The notes under the pieces were generated by a model that worked only from the letters and a program-made list of their open reading frames with translations, made no database searches and was not told where the DNA came from. A stretch of DNA of 64,000 nt from Rhodococcus sp. CH91 (lineage in GTDB: Bacteria > Actinomycetota > Actinomycetes > Mycobacteriales > Mycobacteriaceae), in the NCBI RefSeq assembly GCF_022554085.1, contig NZ_JAKFYR010000002.1, positions 124,001-188,000 of the forward strand, read 5' to 3'. Shown in pieces: positions 33,663 to 43,863 of this stretch. Within the stretch, counting starts at the first letter, position 1, and every line of letters begins with the position of its first letter. The position numbers and the translations under genes were made by a program.

Positions 33663-35024
33663 ATGCCCATGACGACCCTGCAATCCGCCGCATCCTCGGC
33701 GGCACCCGGCGTGCGGCGCGCCGGACTCCGCCTGTATCTCCTGGCGATGATCGTGTTCGAGGTCGCGGCGTACAGGTCGGGCAGGAGCACGGTTCTCATC
33801 GTCGCCCTCGCCGTGGCGATAGCGTTCGTCGCCCGCGGCGTGTGGTTGCGCCGGCCGGTGACCCGTGTCCATGCCGCAGCAGCCCTGTTGTGCCTCCTGG
33901 TGGCAGGTCTCGCCTATGCATGGGGGCACAGTCATGTCGCATTCGTCGCGATCGCCGTGTCGGGGCCCGTGCTGGTGCTTCCCGTGGGGAGTCGGCCGGA
34001 ACCCGAGGAGGCGGCCTGGATCGCCTCGCTCGTCCAGGAGAGCCGCGGCGACCCCTTGGCGCCGTTCGCCCTGAACTCGTCCAAATCGTATTTCTACAAT
34101 GCCGGTCGCACCGCTGCGATCGGGTATCGCACCCGCGCCGGTATCGCGGTGGTGTCGGGAGACCCGGTCGGCCACCCACCGGCATTCGGCGGCCTGCTGT
34201 CGGACTTCGCGCGCTTCGCGTCCGATCGGGGATGGCGGGTGGCGGTCCTCGCAGCCAGTGAGAACACCGCCCGGTTGTGGCGGTCGGGGGGCCCGGGTCG
34301 CACACCCATGAGATCGGTGTGCATCGGTTGCGACGTCGTGGTGGACGTCGGGCACTTCTCACTCGTCGGCCGGCGATTCCGGAACCTGCGCCAGGCGGTG
34401 CACCGCAGCCGGAATGCGGGGGTGACCACCGAGATCGTCGCGGAGCGAGATCTGTCATCCGAGGTGCGGAACCAATTGCTCGACATCGTGGCCCACACAC
34501 GCTCCGGGCATCAGCGACGGGGCTTCTCGATGATCCTCGATCATCTCCTCGACGGCACGTATCCGGGCATGATGCTGGTCATCGCACGTGACCGCGACAT
34601 GCAGCCGGTCGGATTCCAGCGGTACGCCACCGCCCGTCACGGCGAGGAATGGAGCCTCGACGTACCGTGGCGCAGCCCGCGGGCACCGAACGGCACCGAC
34701 GAGCGGATGGCGGTCGACGTCATCGACCACGTCCGCGAGACCGGAGGCACCTCGGTCTCGCTGGCATTCGCCCCGTTCCCCGACCTGCTCGGCCCGAACG
34801 GCACGGCCCGATGGCAGTCCGCGGTGCGCATGGCGCTCCGCCTCGGCAATTCGGTCATCGCACTCGAATCGCTGTACCGCTATCTCGACAAGTTCCATGC
34901 CGGAGCGGACCGGCGTTTCGTCCTGTTCAAGCTCCGGTACCTCGTGCCTGCGGCATGGGCGATGCTCACCTTCGAGTTCGTCCCCCATCGTGAATACGGC
35001 GCCGGTCGTAGCACCCGGCCGTGA
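33663..35024 (+). CDS. LPG-synthase-type (DUF2156) membrane lipid aminoacyltransferase
   Basis: 453 residues from ATG at 33663 (GGAG 7 bases ahead). A membrane N terminus (about 20-130, four helices) precedes a DUF2156/LPG_synthase_C domain with EEAAWIASLVQESRGDPLAPFALNSSKSYFY, GIAVVSGDPVG, SVCIGCDVVVD, FRNLRQAVHRSRNAGV and GFQRYATARHGEEWSLDVPWRSP. The pattern of two GNAT-like halves is that of MprF/LysX-type enzymes, which transfer lysine from Lys-tRNA to phosphatidylglycerol. There is no tRNA-synthetase domain, so the donor is unknown. It would change cell-surface charge. Confidence 0.8.
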   Translation: MPMTTLQSAASSAAPGVRRAGLRLYLLAMIVFEVAAYRSGRSTVLIVALAVAIAFVARGVWLRRPVTRVHAAAALLCLLVAGLAYAWGHSHVAFVAIAVSGPVLVLPVGSRPEPEEAAWIASLVQESRGDPLAPFALNSSKSYFYNAGRTAAIGYRTRAGIAVVSGDPVGHPPAFGGLLSDFARFASDRGWRVAVLAASENTARLWRSGGPGRTPMRSVCIGCDVVVDVGHFSLVGRRFRNLRQAVHRSRNAGVTTEIVAERDLSSEVRNQLLDIVAHTRSGHQRRGFSMILDHLLDGTYPGMMLVIARDRDMQPVGFQRYATARHGEEWSLDVPWRSPRAPNGTDERMAVDVIDHVRETGGTSVSLAFAPFPDLLGPNGTARWQSAVRMALRLGNSVIALESLYRYLDKFHAGADRRFVLFKLRYLVPAAWAMLTFEFVPHREYGAGRSTRP

Positions 35025-35027
35025 TCG

Positions 35028-35049
35028 GGCTCGCGATCGCACACGAGCC
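35028..35049. terminator. Weak hairpin between convergent genes
   Basis: GGCTCG and CGAGCC around a 10-base loop, in the 39-base gap between the stops of the membrane lipid gene and the pdxK-like gene. Small 6-bp stem. Confidence 0.35.
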
Positions 35050-35063
35050 GTGGGACAGGCGGA

Positions 35064-35855
35064 TCAGGCGCCCTGCCAGACCGTGTCGAACGGAGTGTTC
35101 GCCGACACCCTTCCCTTGATGCCGGAGGTGACGAAGTCCTTCGCGCGTGCGGCGGCATCGGCCACCGACGCGCCCTTCGCGAGTTCCGCGGTGATCGCAG
35201 CAGCGAGGGTGCAGCCGGCGCCGGAGACCCGCTCGTTACCGACCTTCGGTGCGGTCAGCAAGGTGACCTCCGACCCGTCGAACAGCACATCCACTGCGTC
35301 GGAACCCTCGAGTTCGACGCCGCCCTTCGCCACGACGTAGCGGGGGCCGAGGTCGTGGATGCGACGCGCGGCCTCGATCAGATCGTCGACCGACGTGATG
35401 TCGTCCATTCCGGACAGGGTGCGCGCCTCGAACAGATTCGGGGTGACGACGGTGGCGTGGGGGAGGATCTGCGCCCGCAGCGCGTTGTCGGTGTCGAGCG
35501 CCGCGCCTGCCTCCTGGCCCTTGCAGATCAGCACCGGGTCGAGCACGACGTGCCGCCAAGTCTGCTTGCTCAGGCCTTCGGCGACGACATCGATCGTCGC
35601 AGGTGTGCCCAGCATTCCGATCTTCACGACGTCGAGGTCGTGGGCGGCGGTAGCCGCCTCGATCTGCTCCGCGATGACCTCGGCGGGGACGGGGAAGAAG
35701 CGGTGCCCCCAGTTGTTCTTCGGGTCGAACGAGACGATGCACGTGGTGGTGGCCACGCCGTACACACCGAGCTGCTGGAACGTCTTGAGGTCGACCTGCA
35801 GACCGGCGCCACCGGTCGCTTCCGAGCCGGCGATGACGTATGCGAGGTCGACCAT
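35064..35855 (-). CDS. pdxK: Pyridoxine/pyridoxal kinase, ThiD-like (PdxK-type)
   Basis: 263 residues. In the ribokinase superfamily, with IAGSEATGGAGLQVDLKTF, DPVLICKGQEAG, VVTPNLFEARTLSGM, and SGAGCTLAAA where Cys215 takes the place of the usual catalytic aspartate. VYGVATTTCIVSFDPKNNW and SGMDDITSVDD resemble the Bacillus PdxK/ThiD2 type, a pyridoxal kinase, more than HMP-P kinase, and no thiC or thiE is nearby. Product would be PLP from vitamin B6 vitamers. A ThiD call in databases is therefore possible but may be wrong. Confidence 0.78.
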   Translation of the reverse strand: MVDLAYVIAGSEATGGAGLQVDLKTFQQLGVYGVATTTCIVSFDPKNNWGHRFFPVPAEVIAEQIEAATAAHDLDVVKIGMLGTPATIDVVAEGLSKQTWRHVVLDPVLICKGQEAGAALDTDNALRAQILPHATVVTPNLFEARTLSGMDDITSVDDLIEAARRIHDLGPRYVVAKGGVELEGSDAVDVLFDGSEVTLLTAPKVGNERVSGAGCTLAAAITAELAKGASVADAAARAKDFVTSGIKGRVSANTPFDTVWQGA

Positions 35856-35979
35856 GTGAGTGCTCCGTTCGGGCTGGGAGACGATGCTGCGCGGGATGTA
35901 CCCGCCGGACGACCAGGTTACAGTCGGTCCTACCGCGACCTTCGGACCGCCCGCCGCTCACCCGGCTATCGTCCGAGGA

Positions 35980-37971
35980 ATGACAGCTTTCGACGAGCTC
36001 GACGATTACCTGGCGCTTCCGCGGGTCACCTCACTCACGATGTCTCCCGACGGAAGCCGGCTGGTGATCGTGCAGTCGACGCTCGACGAGAAGGCCGCCT
36101 CGTACACCGATGCCCTGTGGGAGGTGGATACCACCGGCGGCGTGCCGGCACGCCGCCTGACGCACGGCAGCGCAGGGGAGTCGAATCCGACCTTCACCTC
36201 GGACGGCGACCTGCTGTTCACCGCCGCTCGGGGTCAGAACGATGCGCCGATGTCGCTGTGGCGCCTGCCTGCAGCGGGCGGGGAAGCCGAGCGGCTCGCC
36301 TCCCGCAGAGGGGGATTCGCGTCCGTACATGCGGCGTCCGCTGCGGACCGGATCCTGCTCACCGCGTCCGTTCTCGGCCACAGCGACTCGGACGACGAAC
36401 GGATCCGTAAGGTCCGCGAGGAGGGCGCGGTCACCGCAGTTCTCCACACGGGTTATCCCGTGCGCTACTGGGATCATGATCTCGGGCCCGACCAGCCCCA
36501 TCTGCTCGTCCCGGCGGAGGACGGCCGGTTCACCGATCTCACTCCGGGCATTCGGGGCTCGCTGCGCGACGCCAAGATCGACATCGCCGCGGACGGCTCG
36601 TTCGCCGCCGTGACCTGGGTGGTCCCCGGTCCGCGCGCGTCGCGGCGCGTGAGTCTCGTGCGGATCGACCTCGGCACCGGCCTGCGTACACCGCTCGTCG
36701 ACGACGTGACCGGTGACGCGGCACAGCCGGCGATCTCACCCGACGGAACCACGCTCGCCTACCTGCACGAATCTGTCGGCGACGCCGAGAACCCGCCGAA
36801 GGTGACCGTCCGTGTCCTCGACATCGCATCGGGGACCACGAGTGCCGAGGCCTCCGAGTGGGACAGGCGTCCCACGTCGCTCGCCTGGCTGCCCGACGGT
36901 TCGGGGCTCGTTCTCACCGCCGACGACCAGGGTCGCGCCCCGGTGTTCGTGCACCGGCTGGGGGACCCGCGGCCCGAGCGGCTCACCGCGGACGACGCCG
37001 CGTACACCCACGTGCACGTCGCACCCGACGGCCACCGGCTCTACGCCCTGCGCGCCTCGTACGAGGCGCCCCCGCATCCGGTACGCATCGAGCTGGCAGG
37101 ACCCGAGGCCGGCGCCGTCACGCCTCTGCCCGCACCTGCTCGGCTACCGGAGTTGCCGGGCCGTCTGGTGGAACTGAACACCGAGACCGACGACGGCACG
37201 ACGGTGCGAGCATGGTTCGCGCTGCCGCACACCGCTTCCGCCGCCGACCCGGCGCCCCTGGTGCTGTGGGTGCACGGGGGCCCGCTGAGCAGCTGGAACA
37301 CCTGGTCGTGGCGATGGAACCCGTGGCTTCTCGTGGCACGCGGTTACGCGGTGCTGCTGCCGGACCCTGCGCTGTCCACGGGCTACGGCGACGAGTTCAT
37401 CCGGCGCGGCTGGGGCCGGTGGGGCCGCGAGCCCTACACCGATCTGATGGCGATCACCGACGTGGCCGTCGCGCGGGACGACATCGACGAGGACCGCACC
37501 GCCGCGATGGGTGGATCGTTCGGCGGGTATCTGGCCAACTGGATCGCAGGCCACACCGACCGGTTCCGCGCGATCGTCAGCCACGCAGGTCTGTGGGCAC
37601 TGGACCAGTTCGTGCCGACCACGGATGTCGCCTGGTACTGGCAGCGGGAGATGACGCCGGAGATGGCGGTGGAGAACTCCCCGCACCTGTTCGTCGCCCA
37701 TATCGTCACGCCCATGCTCGTCATCCACGGCGACAAGGACTATCGCGTGCCCATCGGGGAGGCGCTGCGCCTGTGGTACGAGCTGCTCGACGAATCGGGC
37801 CTCCCGGCAGAGGACGACGGCACCACGGCCCATCGGTTCCTGTACTTTCCGTCCGAGAACCACTGGGTGCTCCGGCCGCAGCACGCGAAGATCTGGTACC
37901 GCACCGTCGACGCGTTCCTGTCCGAGCACGTGCTCGGCCGCCCGCTCGACCTGCCGGACGAGCTGGGCTGA
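35980..37971 (+). CDS. S9-family prolyl-oligopeptidase-like serine peptidase
   Basis: 663 residues from ATG at 35980 (the frame also opens earlier, without homology). The first 400 residues are a beta-propeller with repeated strands (VTSLTMSPDGSRLVIVQS, NPTFTSDGDLLFTA, QPAISPDGTTLAYLHE). The catalytic domain has HGGPLSSWNTWSWRWNPWLL, Ser513 in GGSFGGYLANW, Asp587 (HGDKDYRVP) and His628 (ENHWVL). It would cut short peptides after proline or acylated residues. No signal peptide, so it is probably cytoplasmic. Confidence 0.9.
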   Translation: MTAFDELDDYLALPRVTSLTMSPDGSRLVIVQSTLDEKAASYTDALWEVDTTGGVPARRLTHGSAGESNPTFTSDGDLLFTAARGQNDAPMSLWRLPAAGGEAERLASRRGGFASVHAASAADRILLTASVLGHSDSDDERIRKVREEGAVTAVLHTGYPVRYWDHDLGPDQPHLLVPAEDGRFTDLTPGIRGSLRDAKIDIAADGSFAAVTWVVPGPRASRRVSLVRIDLGTGLRTPLVDDVTGDAAQPAISPDGTTLAYLHESVGDAENPPKVTVRVLDIASGTTSAEASEWDRRPTSLAWLPDGSGLVLTADDQGRAPVFVHRLGDPRPERLTADDAAYTHVHVAPDGHRLYALRASYEAPPHPVRIELAGPEAGAVTPLPAPARLPELPGRLVELNTETDDGTTVRAWFALPHTASAADPAPLVLWVHGGPLSSWNTWSWRWNPWLLVARGYAVLLPDPALSTGYGDEFIRRGWGRWGREPYTDLMAITDVAVARDDIDEDRTAAMGGSFGGYLANWIAGHTDRFRAIVSHAGLWALDQFVPTTDVAWYWQREMTPEMAVENSPHLFVAHIVTPMLVIHGDKDYRVPIGEALRLWYELLDESGLPAEDDGTTAHRFLYFPSENHWVLRPQHAKIWYRTVDAFLSEHVLGRPLDLPDELG

Positions 37972-37984
37972 CCGCCACGACTCT

Positions 37985-38335
37985 CTACTCGGGGCTGCGC
38001 GGCGTCTCACCCGGCGCGGCGGGCGGGCGAGTGGGTTCGTCGGTCGCGGGCTTCGTCTCGGCCACCGGCGAGGCAGGCTTGTCGGCCGCGTGCTGACCCG
38101 ATCCGCTCTGACCGCGGTGGGCGGCCTTGTCCGCGAGGGCACCCACCGTCTCCTGGACCTGTGGTGCCTTCTCCTTCACGACGGCCGCCGCTCCGGAGAC
38201 CTTCTCCTGCACGGCCGGGTTGTGCCACAGCTCGTTCGAGCGTCCTCGCATCTTGTCGTACGTCTCGCGACCGGCTCTGGTCCCGGCCACGAATCCTGCG
38301 GCTGCACCGGCAGCGAAGATCAGTGCTCGCATCAT
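37985..38335 (-). CDS. YtxH-type small membrane-anchored protein
   Basis: 116 residues. MMRALIFAAGAAAGFVAGTRAGRETYDKMR gives one membrane anchor followed by a basic turn, as in YtxH proteins; the rest (AAAVVKEKAPQVQETVGALADKAAHRG) is a charged amphipathic helix and a low-complexity Pro/Thr/Glu tail. Often seen as stress- or envelope-related. Divergent from valS across 138 bases. Confidence 0.7.
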   Translation of the reverse strand: MMRALIFAAGAAAGFVAGTRAGRETYDKMRGRSNELWHNPAVQEKVSGAAAVVKEKAPQVQETVGALADKAAHRGQSGSGQHAADKPASPVAETKPATDEPTRPPAAPGETPRSPE

Positions 38336-38461
38336 GGCAGCTCCTCCGTTCTGTCATCGGCGTCCGCGGTCGGCGCGCCCGTCTCTGCCGTACCCGCTCC
38401 GCGCCCGGGCCACACCGGGGGGATGCACCGGCCCCTGTCCTGGCGGTTTGTGTTCGACGCT

Positions 38462-38473
38462 TAGGATTGGCTG
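38462..38473 (+). promoter_or_regulatory. Candidate -10 of a leaderless valS transcript
   Basis: TAGGAT is separated by six bases from the GTG start of valS, so a transcript beginning 6-7 bases after it would have no leader. No Shine-Dalgarno is visible before this GTG. The same layout occurs at ndk (TAGTCT, 42959-42964). Confidence 0.45.
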
Positions 38474-41134
38474 GTGACCAGTGCGCCAGAGAACTCGCAG
38501 AATCCCGCCGACGCCCTCCCCAAGAGCTGGGACCCCAGTGCCGTCGAAGCGGGGCTCTATCAGCAGTGGGTGGACGCCGGCTATTTCGAGGCCGACCCGG
38601 CCGGTGACAAGCCCGGGTACTCGATCGTCCTGCCCCCGCCGAACGTCACCGGCAGCCTGCACATGGGTCATGCGCTCGATCACACCCTCATGGATGCACT
38701 GGCCCGGCGGAAGCGCATGCAGGGCTACGAGGTGCTGTGGCTTCCCGGTATGGATCACGCGGGTATCGCGACTCAGACCGTCCTCGAGAAGCAGCTCGCC
38801 GCCGACGGCACCACGAAGGAAGACCTCGGCCGTGAGGCGTTCGTGGAGAAGGTCTGGCAGTGGAAGGCCGAGTCGGGGGGCACGATCCAGGGGCAGATGC
38901 GTCGCATCGGCGACGGCGTCGACTGGTCCCGCGACCGGTTCACCATGGACGACGGTCTCTCGCGCGCCGTGCAGACCATGTTCAAGCGCCTCTACGACGA
39001 GGGACTGATCTACCGCGCCGAGCGCCTGGTCAACTGGTCACCGGTACTGCAGACCGCCATCTCCGACATCGAGGTCAAGTTCGAGGAGGTCGAGGGTGAG
39101 CTCGTCTCGCTGCGCTACGGCTCCCTGAACGACGACGAGCCGCACGTCGTCGTCGCCACCACCCGTGTCGAGACGATGCTCGGCGATACCGCCGTCGCGG
39201 TTCATCCCGAGGACGAGCGGTACAAGGACCTCATCGGTACGACCCTCGAGCATCCCATCACCGGGCGGCAGATCCCGATCATCGCCGACGACTACGTCGA
39301 TCCCGAATTCGGCACCGGCGCAGTGAAGATCACCCCCGCGCACGACCCCAACGACTTCGAGATGGGGCTGCGGCACGACCTGCCGATGCCCACGATCATG
39401 GACAAGTCCGGTCGTATCGCCGACACCGGCACGCGGTTCGACGGCATGGACCGTTTCGAAGCGCGTGTCGCCGTGCGTGAGGAACTCGCCGCGCAGGGCC
39501 GGGTCGTCGCCGAGAAGCGGCCCTATGTGCACAGTGTCGGTCACTCCGAGCGGTCCGGTGAGACCATCGAGCCGCGTCTGTCGATGCAGTGGTGGGTCAA
39601 GGTCGACAAGCTCGCGAAGGCGGCCGGCGACGCAGTCCGCAACGGCCACACCGTCATCCATCCCGCGAGCCAGGAGCCGCGTTGGTTCGAGTGGGTCGAC
39701 AACATGCACGACTGGTGCATCTCGCGTCAGCTGTGGTGGGGTCACCGCATCCCGATCTGGTACGGCCCCGACGGTGAGGTCGCGTGCTTCGGCCCCGACG
39801 AGACGGCACCCGAGGGCTGGGAGCAGGACCCGGACGTGCTCGACACCTGGTTCTCGTCCGGCCTGTGGCCGTTCTCGACGATGGGCTGGCCCGACAAGAC
39901 CGCCGAACTCGACAAGTTCTATCCCACCAGTGTTCTCGTCACCGGCTACGACATCCTGTTCTTCTGGGTCGCCCGCATGATGATGTTCGGTACCTACGTC
40001 TCCGGCGACGACGCCGTGCACGGGGCGCAGGTTCCGTTCAAGGATCTGTTCCTGCACGGCCTGGTCCGAGACCAGTTCGGCAAGAAGATGTCCAAGTCGC
40101 GCGGTAACGGCATCGACCCGCTCGACTGGGTCGAGCGCTTCGGTGCGGACGCCCTGCGCTTCACGTTGGCGCGCGGCGCGAACCCGGGCAGCGACCTCGC
40201 CGTCGGCGAGGACCACGCGCAGTCCTCGCGCAACTTCGCGAACAAGCTGTTCAACGCGACCAAGTTCGCCCTCATGAACGGTGCCGTGGTGGGTGAGCTG
40301 CCCGCCCGCGAGCAGCTCACCGACGCCGACCGGTGGATCCTCGACCGGCTCGAGCAGGTCCGCGGAGAAGTCGATGCCGCCTTCGACCGCTACGAGTTCT
40401 CCAAGGCGTGCGAGGCGCTCTACCATTTCGCGTGGGACGAGGTCTGCGACTGGTATCTCGAACTCGCCAAGGTCCAGCTCACGGACGGCAGTGTTCACGC
40501 CGACGGCACCAAGATCGTTCTCGGCACGGTCCTCGACGCCCTGCTGCGTCTGCTGCACCCGGTGATCCCGTTCGTGACGGAGACGCTCTGGAAGGTGCTC
40601 ACCGGCGGTGAATCCGTGGTGATCGCGTCGTGGCCCGAACCGACGGGAGTGGCCGCCGACGAGGCAGCGGCGCGACGCATCGCGGATCTGCAGAAGCTCG
40701 TCACCGAGATCCGCCGTTTCCGCAGCGACCAGGGACTCAAGCCGTCGCAGAAGGTCGCGGCGCGGCTGGTCGGGATCGACGAGGCCGATCTCACCGCTCA
40801 GGTGCCTGCTGTGCGTTCGCTCGCGCGGCTCACCGAGCCGGAGGACTCCTTCGCCGCCACCGCCTCGATCGAGGTCCGGCTGAGCCGCGCTACGGTCACC
40901 GTCGAACTCGACACCTCCGGCAGCATCGACCTCGGTGCCGAGATCGCACGCCTGCGCAAGGATCTCGCGGCTGCGGAGAAGGAGCTCGCCGGCACCTCCG
41001 ACAAGCTGTCGAACGAGGCCTTCCTCGCGAAGGCGCCCGATCAGGTGGTCGAGAAGATCCGCGGGCGCAAGCAGATCGCCGAAGAAGAGATCGCGCGGAT
41101 CGGCGCGCGGCTGAAGGAGCTGGGCGCGGAGTGA
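38474..41134 (+). CDS. valS: Valyl-tRNA synthetase
   Basis: 886 residues from GTG at 38474. Class I signatures are HMGH at 63-66 ([15 protein letters not shown]) and KMSKS at 538-542. The editing domain lies at about 220-360 ([31 protein letters not shown]), and the C terminus holds the valine-type coiled coil ([21 protein letters not shown]). Length and order are those of the typical ValRS. It charges tRNA-Val. Its stop overlaps the folC start. Confidence 0.97.
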   Translation: MTSAPENSQNPADALPKSWDPSAVEAGLYQQWVDAGYFEADPAGDKPGYSIVLPPPNVTGSLHMGHALDHTLMDALARRKRMQGYEVLWLPGMDHAGIATQTVLEKQLAADGTTKEDLGREAFVEKVWQWKAESGGTIQGQMRRIGDGVDWSRDRFTMDDGLSRAVQTMFKRLYDEGLIYRAERLVNWSPVLQTAISDIEVKFEEVEGELVSLRYGSLNDDEPHVVVATTRVETMLGDTAVAVHPEDERYKDLIGTTLEHPITGRQIPIIADDYVDPEFGTGAVKITPAHDPNDFEMGLRHDLPMPTIMDKSGRIADTGTRFDGMDRFEARVAVREELAAQGRVVAEKRPYVHSVGHSERSGETIEPRLSMQWWVKVDKLAKAAGDAVRNGHTVIHPASQEPRWFEWVDNMHDWCISRQLWWGHRIPIWYGPDGEVACFGPDETAPEGWEQDPDVLDTWFSSGLWPFSTMGWPDKTAELDKFYPTSVLVTGYDILFFWVARMMMFGTYVSGDDAVHGAQVPFKDLFLHGLVRDQFGKKMSKSRGNGIDPLDWVERFGADALRFTLARGANPGSDLAVGEDHAQSSRNFANKLFNATKFALMNGAVVGELPAREQLTDADRWILDRLEQVRGEVDAAFDRYEFSKACEALYHFAWDEVCDWYLELAKVQLTDGSVHADGTKIVLGTVLDALLRLLHPVIPFVTETLWKVLTGGESVVIASWPEPTGVAADEAAARRIADLQKLVTEIRRFRSDQGLKPSQKVAARLVGIDEADLTAQVPAVRSLARLTEPEDSFAATASIEVRLSRATVTVELDTSGSIDLGAEIARLRKDLAAAEKELAGTSDKLSNEAFLAKAPDQVVEKIRGRKQIAEEEIARIGARLKELGAE

Positions 41135-42552
41135 GCACGGACAGCCCGGGGTCACCGTCCCCGGTCGACCTCGCGGAACTGACGCTGGTCGAGGCCGAAC
41201 TCGACACGCGGTGGCCGGAGACGAAGATCGAACCGTCCCTGGCGCGGATCGCTGCGCTCATGGACATCCTCGGGTCGCCGCAGAACAGCTACCCGTCGAT
41301 CCACGTCGCCGGCACCAACGGCAAGACGTCGACCGCGCGGATGATCGATGCGCTGCTCACCCGCATGCACCACCGGGTCGGCCGCACGACGAGCCCGCAT
41401 CTGCAGCTGGCCACCGAACGGATCAGCATCGACGGCGCCCCGATCTCGCCTCGCACCTATGTCGACACCTATCGGGACATCGAGCCGTACGTCCGGATGA
41501 TCGACGAGCAGTCCGAGACGGCCGGTGGCCCGAAGATGAGCAAGTTCGAGGTCACCACGGCGATGGCGTTCGCGGCGTTCGCCGACGCTCCGGTCGACGT
41601 GGCCGTCGTCGAGGTCGGTCTCGGCGGGCGCTGGGACGCCACGAACGTCGTCACCGGGCAGGTGGCGGTGATCACGCCGATCGGCATCGATCACACCGGC
41701 TATCTGGGTGAGACGCTGACGGAGATCGCGGGGGAGAAGGCCGGGATCATCAAGAAGGCACCCGACGACGGACTCGTCCCACGCGACACCGTCGCGATCA
41801 TCGCGCAGCAGGAACCCGAGGCGATGGAGGTGCTGCTCCGGCAGGCCGTCGAGGCCGACGCTGCGGTCGCGCGGCAGGGTTCCGAATTCGCGGTGGTCCG
41901 CCGCGCCGTCGCCGTCGGTGGGCAGCAGATCGACCTGCAGGGACTCGGCGGTCTCTACACCGACATCTTCCTGCCGCTCCACGGTGAACATCAGGCCCAC
42001 AACGCGTCGGTGGCGCTCGCGGCCGTCGAAGCGTTCTTCGGGGCGGGGCCGGGCAAGCAACTCGACGTCGAAGCCGTGCGTGAGGCGTTCGGTGCGGTAC
42101 AGAGTCCCGGGCGTCTCGAACGGGTGCGCAGTGCCCCCACGGTCTTCCTCGACGCCGCCCACAATCCGCACGGAGCCAAGGCGCTCGCGGCCGCGCTCGC
42201 GCAGGAATTCGACTTCCGTAAGCTCGTGGGGGTCGTGAGCGTCATGGCCGACAAGGATGCGGCGGGACTGATCGAGGCACTCGAACCCGTCTTCGACGAG
42301 ATCGTCGTCACGCACAACGGATCTCCGCGTGCGATGGACGTCGACGACCTCGCGAACATCGCCGTCGCCCGCTTCGGTGACGAGCGAGTGGTCACCGCGT
42401 CGACACTTCCCGATGCGATCGAGACCGCCATCGCGATCGCCGAGGAGGTCGGCGAGCCCGGCGAAGCAGTCTCGGGTGCCGGTGTCGTGGTCACCGGCTC
42501 GGTGGTGACGGCAGGCGCCGCCCGTAGTTTGTTCGGAAAGGATCCCGCGTGA
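41131..42552 (+). CDS. folC: Folylpolyglutamate/dihydrofolate synthase
   Basis: 473 residues from GTG at 41131, overlapping valS by 4. The ATP loop is [21 protein letters not shown]; other Mur-ligase-like marks are [37 protein letters not shown] and [14 protein letters not shown]. It adds glutamate to dihydropteroate or folates. Gene order valS-folC is conserved across the class. Next gene overlaps by 4 bases. Confidence 0.96.
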   Translation: MSTDSPGSPSPVDLAELTLVEAELDTRWPETKIEPSLARIAALMDILGSPQNSYPSIHVAGTNGKTSTARMIDALLTRMHHRVGRTTSPHLQLATERISIDGAPISPRTYVDTYRDIEPYVRMIDEQSETAGGPKMSKFEVTTAMAFAAFADAPVDVAVVEVGLGGRWDATNVVTGQVAVITPIGIDHTGYLGETLTEIAGEKAGIIKKAPDDGLVPRDTVAIIAQQEPEAMEVLLRQAVEADAAVARQGSEFAVVRRAVAVGGQQIDLQGLGGLYTDIFLPLHGEHQAHNASVALAAVEAFFGAGPGKQLDVEAVREAFGAVQSPGRLERVRSAPTVFLDAAHNPHGAKALAAALAQEFDFRKLVGVVSVMADKDAAGLIEALEPVFDEIVVTHNGSPRAMDVDDLANIAVARFGDERVVTASTLPDAIETAIAIAEEVGEPGEAVSGAGVVVTGSVVTAGAARSLFGKDPA

Positions 42553-42953
42553 GCAACGACAATCCGGAGCAGCAACAGTTCCGGCCGCCGACGACGGACC
42601 CGTGGAAGGGTCTGCGCGGTGTCATGGCGGGCACGCTGGTGCTCGAGGCGATCGTGGTCCTGCTGGTCCTGCCCGTCATCGCCACCGTGGGCGGGGGACT
42701 GAGCGCGTGGTCGACCGCGTACGTCGTCGGCCTCGCGGTCGTGATGATCGCCGGAGCGGGCCTGCAGAAGCGCCCGTGGGCGATCCGGTTCAACGTGACG
42801 CTGCAGGTACTGGCGGTACTGGGCTTCGTCGTCGACCTCGCCTTCGGTGCGGTGGGTGTGCTCTTCGCCGTGGTGTGGGCGTACATCCTCTACCTGCGCA
42901 AGGACATCAAGGATCGGGAATCGAGGGGTCTGCTCCCCGGGCAGCGGGACTGA
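42549..42953 (+). CDS. DUF4233 membrane protein
   Basis: 134 residues from GTG in the folC stop. Three or four membrane segments follow a polar start (LRGVMAGTLVLEAIVVLLVLPVIATVGGG...AYVVGLAVVMIAGAGLQKRPWAIRFNVTLQVLAVLG...FAVVWAYILYLRKD). The family always sits between folC and ndk in mycolic-acid bacteria and has no known role. Confidence 0.85.
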   Translation: MSNDNPEQQQFRPPTTDPWKGLRGVMAGTLVLEAIVVLLVLPVIATVGGGLSAWSTAYVVGLAVVMIAGAGLQKRPWAIRFNVTLQVLAVLGFVVDLAFGAVGVLFAVVWAYILYLRKDIKDRESRGLLPGQRD

Positions 42954-42970
42954 ACCTCTAGTCTTGTCGC

Positions 42971-43390
42971 GTGACTGAGCGGACCCTGGTACTGATCAAG
43001 CCCGACGGCGTCGCACGCCGTCATGTCGGAGAGATCCTCTCGCGTATCGAGCGCAAGGGGCTGGACATCGTGGCTCTCGAGCTCCGCACGGCAACCGAGG
43101 AGGTCGCCGGAGCGCACTACGCGGAGCACGAAGGCAAACCCTTCTACCCCTCGCTGATCGAGTTCATCACCGGCGGCCCGCTCGTGGCCGCGGTTCTCGA
43201 GGGTCCCCGTGCGATCGCTGCCTTCCGGCAGCTCGCGGGTGGAACCGATCCCGTCGAGAAGGCGGTCCCCGGTTCGATCCGCGGCGATCTCGGCCTCGAT
43301 CCGGGCGAGAATCTCGTCCACGGCTCGGACTCGGTGGAATCCGCCGAGCGCGAGATCGCCCTGTGGTTCCCCGCCCTCGCAGCGAAGTAG
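42971..43390 (+). CDS. ndk: Nucleoside diphosphate kinase
   Basis: 139 residues, GTG start. [30 protein letters not shown] opens the family; the active-site histidine is in [21 protein letters not shown] near the C terminus. It balances NTP pools. It has its own leaderless-type start: TAGTCT (42959) ends 6 bases before GTG. Confidence 0.97.
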   Translation: MTERTLVLIKPDGVARRHVGEILSRIERKGLDIVALELRTATEEVAGAHYAEHEGKPFYPSLIEFITGGPLVAAVLEGPRAIAAFRQLAGGTDPVEKAVPGSIRGDLGLDPGENLVHGSDSVESAEREIALWFPALAAK

Positions 43391-43446
43391 GCACTCGCAC
43401 AGCAACCGACAGCGACGAGCGGTGACCTCTCGGTCCCGCGGCGTGT

Positions 43447-43468
43447 CGCCCGGGAAAACGCCCGGGCG
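43447..43468 (+). terminator. Hairpin terminator after ndk
   Basis: CGCCCGGG, loop AAAACG, CCCGGGCG: perfect 8-bp stem, 57 bases after the ndk stop. Confidence 0.6.
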
Positions 43469-43497
43469 TCGCGATTCGCCGCTTCCGACATCCTCCG

Positions 43498-43519
43498 ACG
43501 GCGCCCTCCGGGGCGCCGT
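43498..43519 (+). terminator. Second hairpin after ndk
   Basis: ACGGCGCC, six-base loop, GGCGCCGT. With the preceding hairpin it forms a tandem stop signal or leader structure before rne. Confidence 0.45.
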
Positions 43520-43863
43520 TGGCATATCCGCGCACGCCTGTGTGGGATACTGGCAGCGGTTGCTCCGCACACACCGTGCGCGGGGCGGCCGAACGACATC
43601 ACGGATCGATGCCCGACATCGCTGTGGCCGAGGACGAAGGAGACACCTCGCTCGGCGGCACGCTGGATGTTCCGGCGCTCGATCCGCGATCAAGCCAGGC
43701 ATTGCTCGGCCGTCCAGTGAAAACGGGCACCGGACGACCGCGTGATGCGAGACCCGAGGTACTCGTGCCCACCCGGCGCGAGCACACAAGCTGCGCCCCC
43801 GCGTGGCCGCCTCACATCGCCGTAATCGGTGATGGACGCGCCCGGGGGTCTTAGGAGACTTAC

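Larger units (their letters stand above)
43391..43863 (+). other. 473-base ndk-rne intergenic and RNase E leader region
   Basis: Two hairpins follow ndk (listed separately). Beyond them, GGATACT near 43545-43551 is a plausible extended -10 for rne, which would give a long 5-prime leader of about 300 bases; RNase E leaders are commonly autoregulated. A frame at 43519-43854 has no family features and is not called a gene. Confidence 0.5.

Noticed and set aside
41152-42315. Minus-strand frame of 387 codons opposite folC
   Set aside because: No family features, and folC itself is complete and conserved.
43519-43854. 111-codon frame upstream of rne
   Set aside because: No homology signal or ribosome site; likely part of the RNase E leader.
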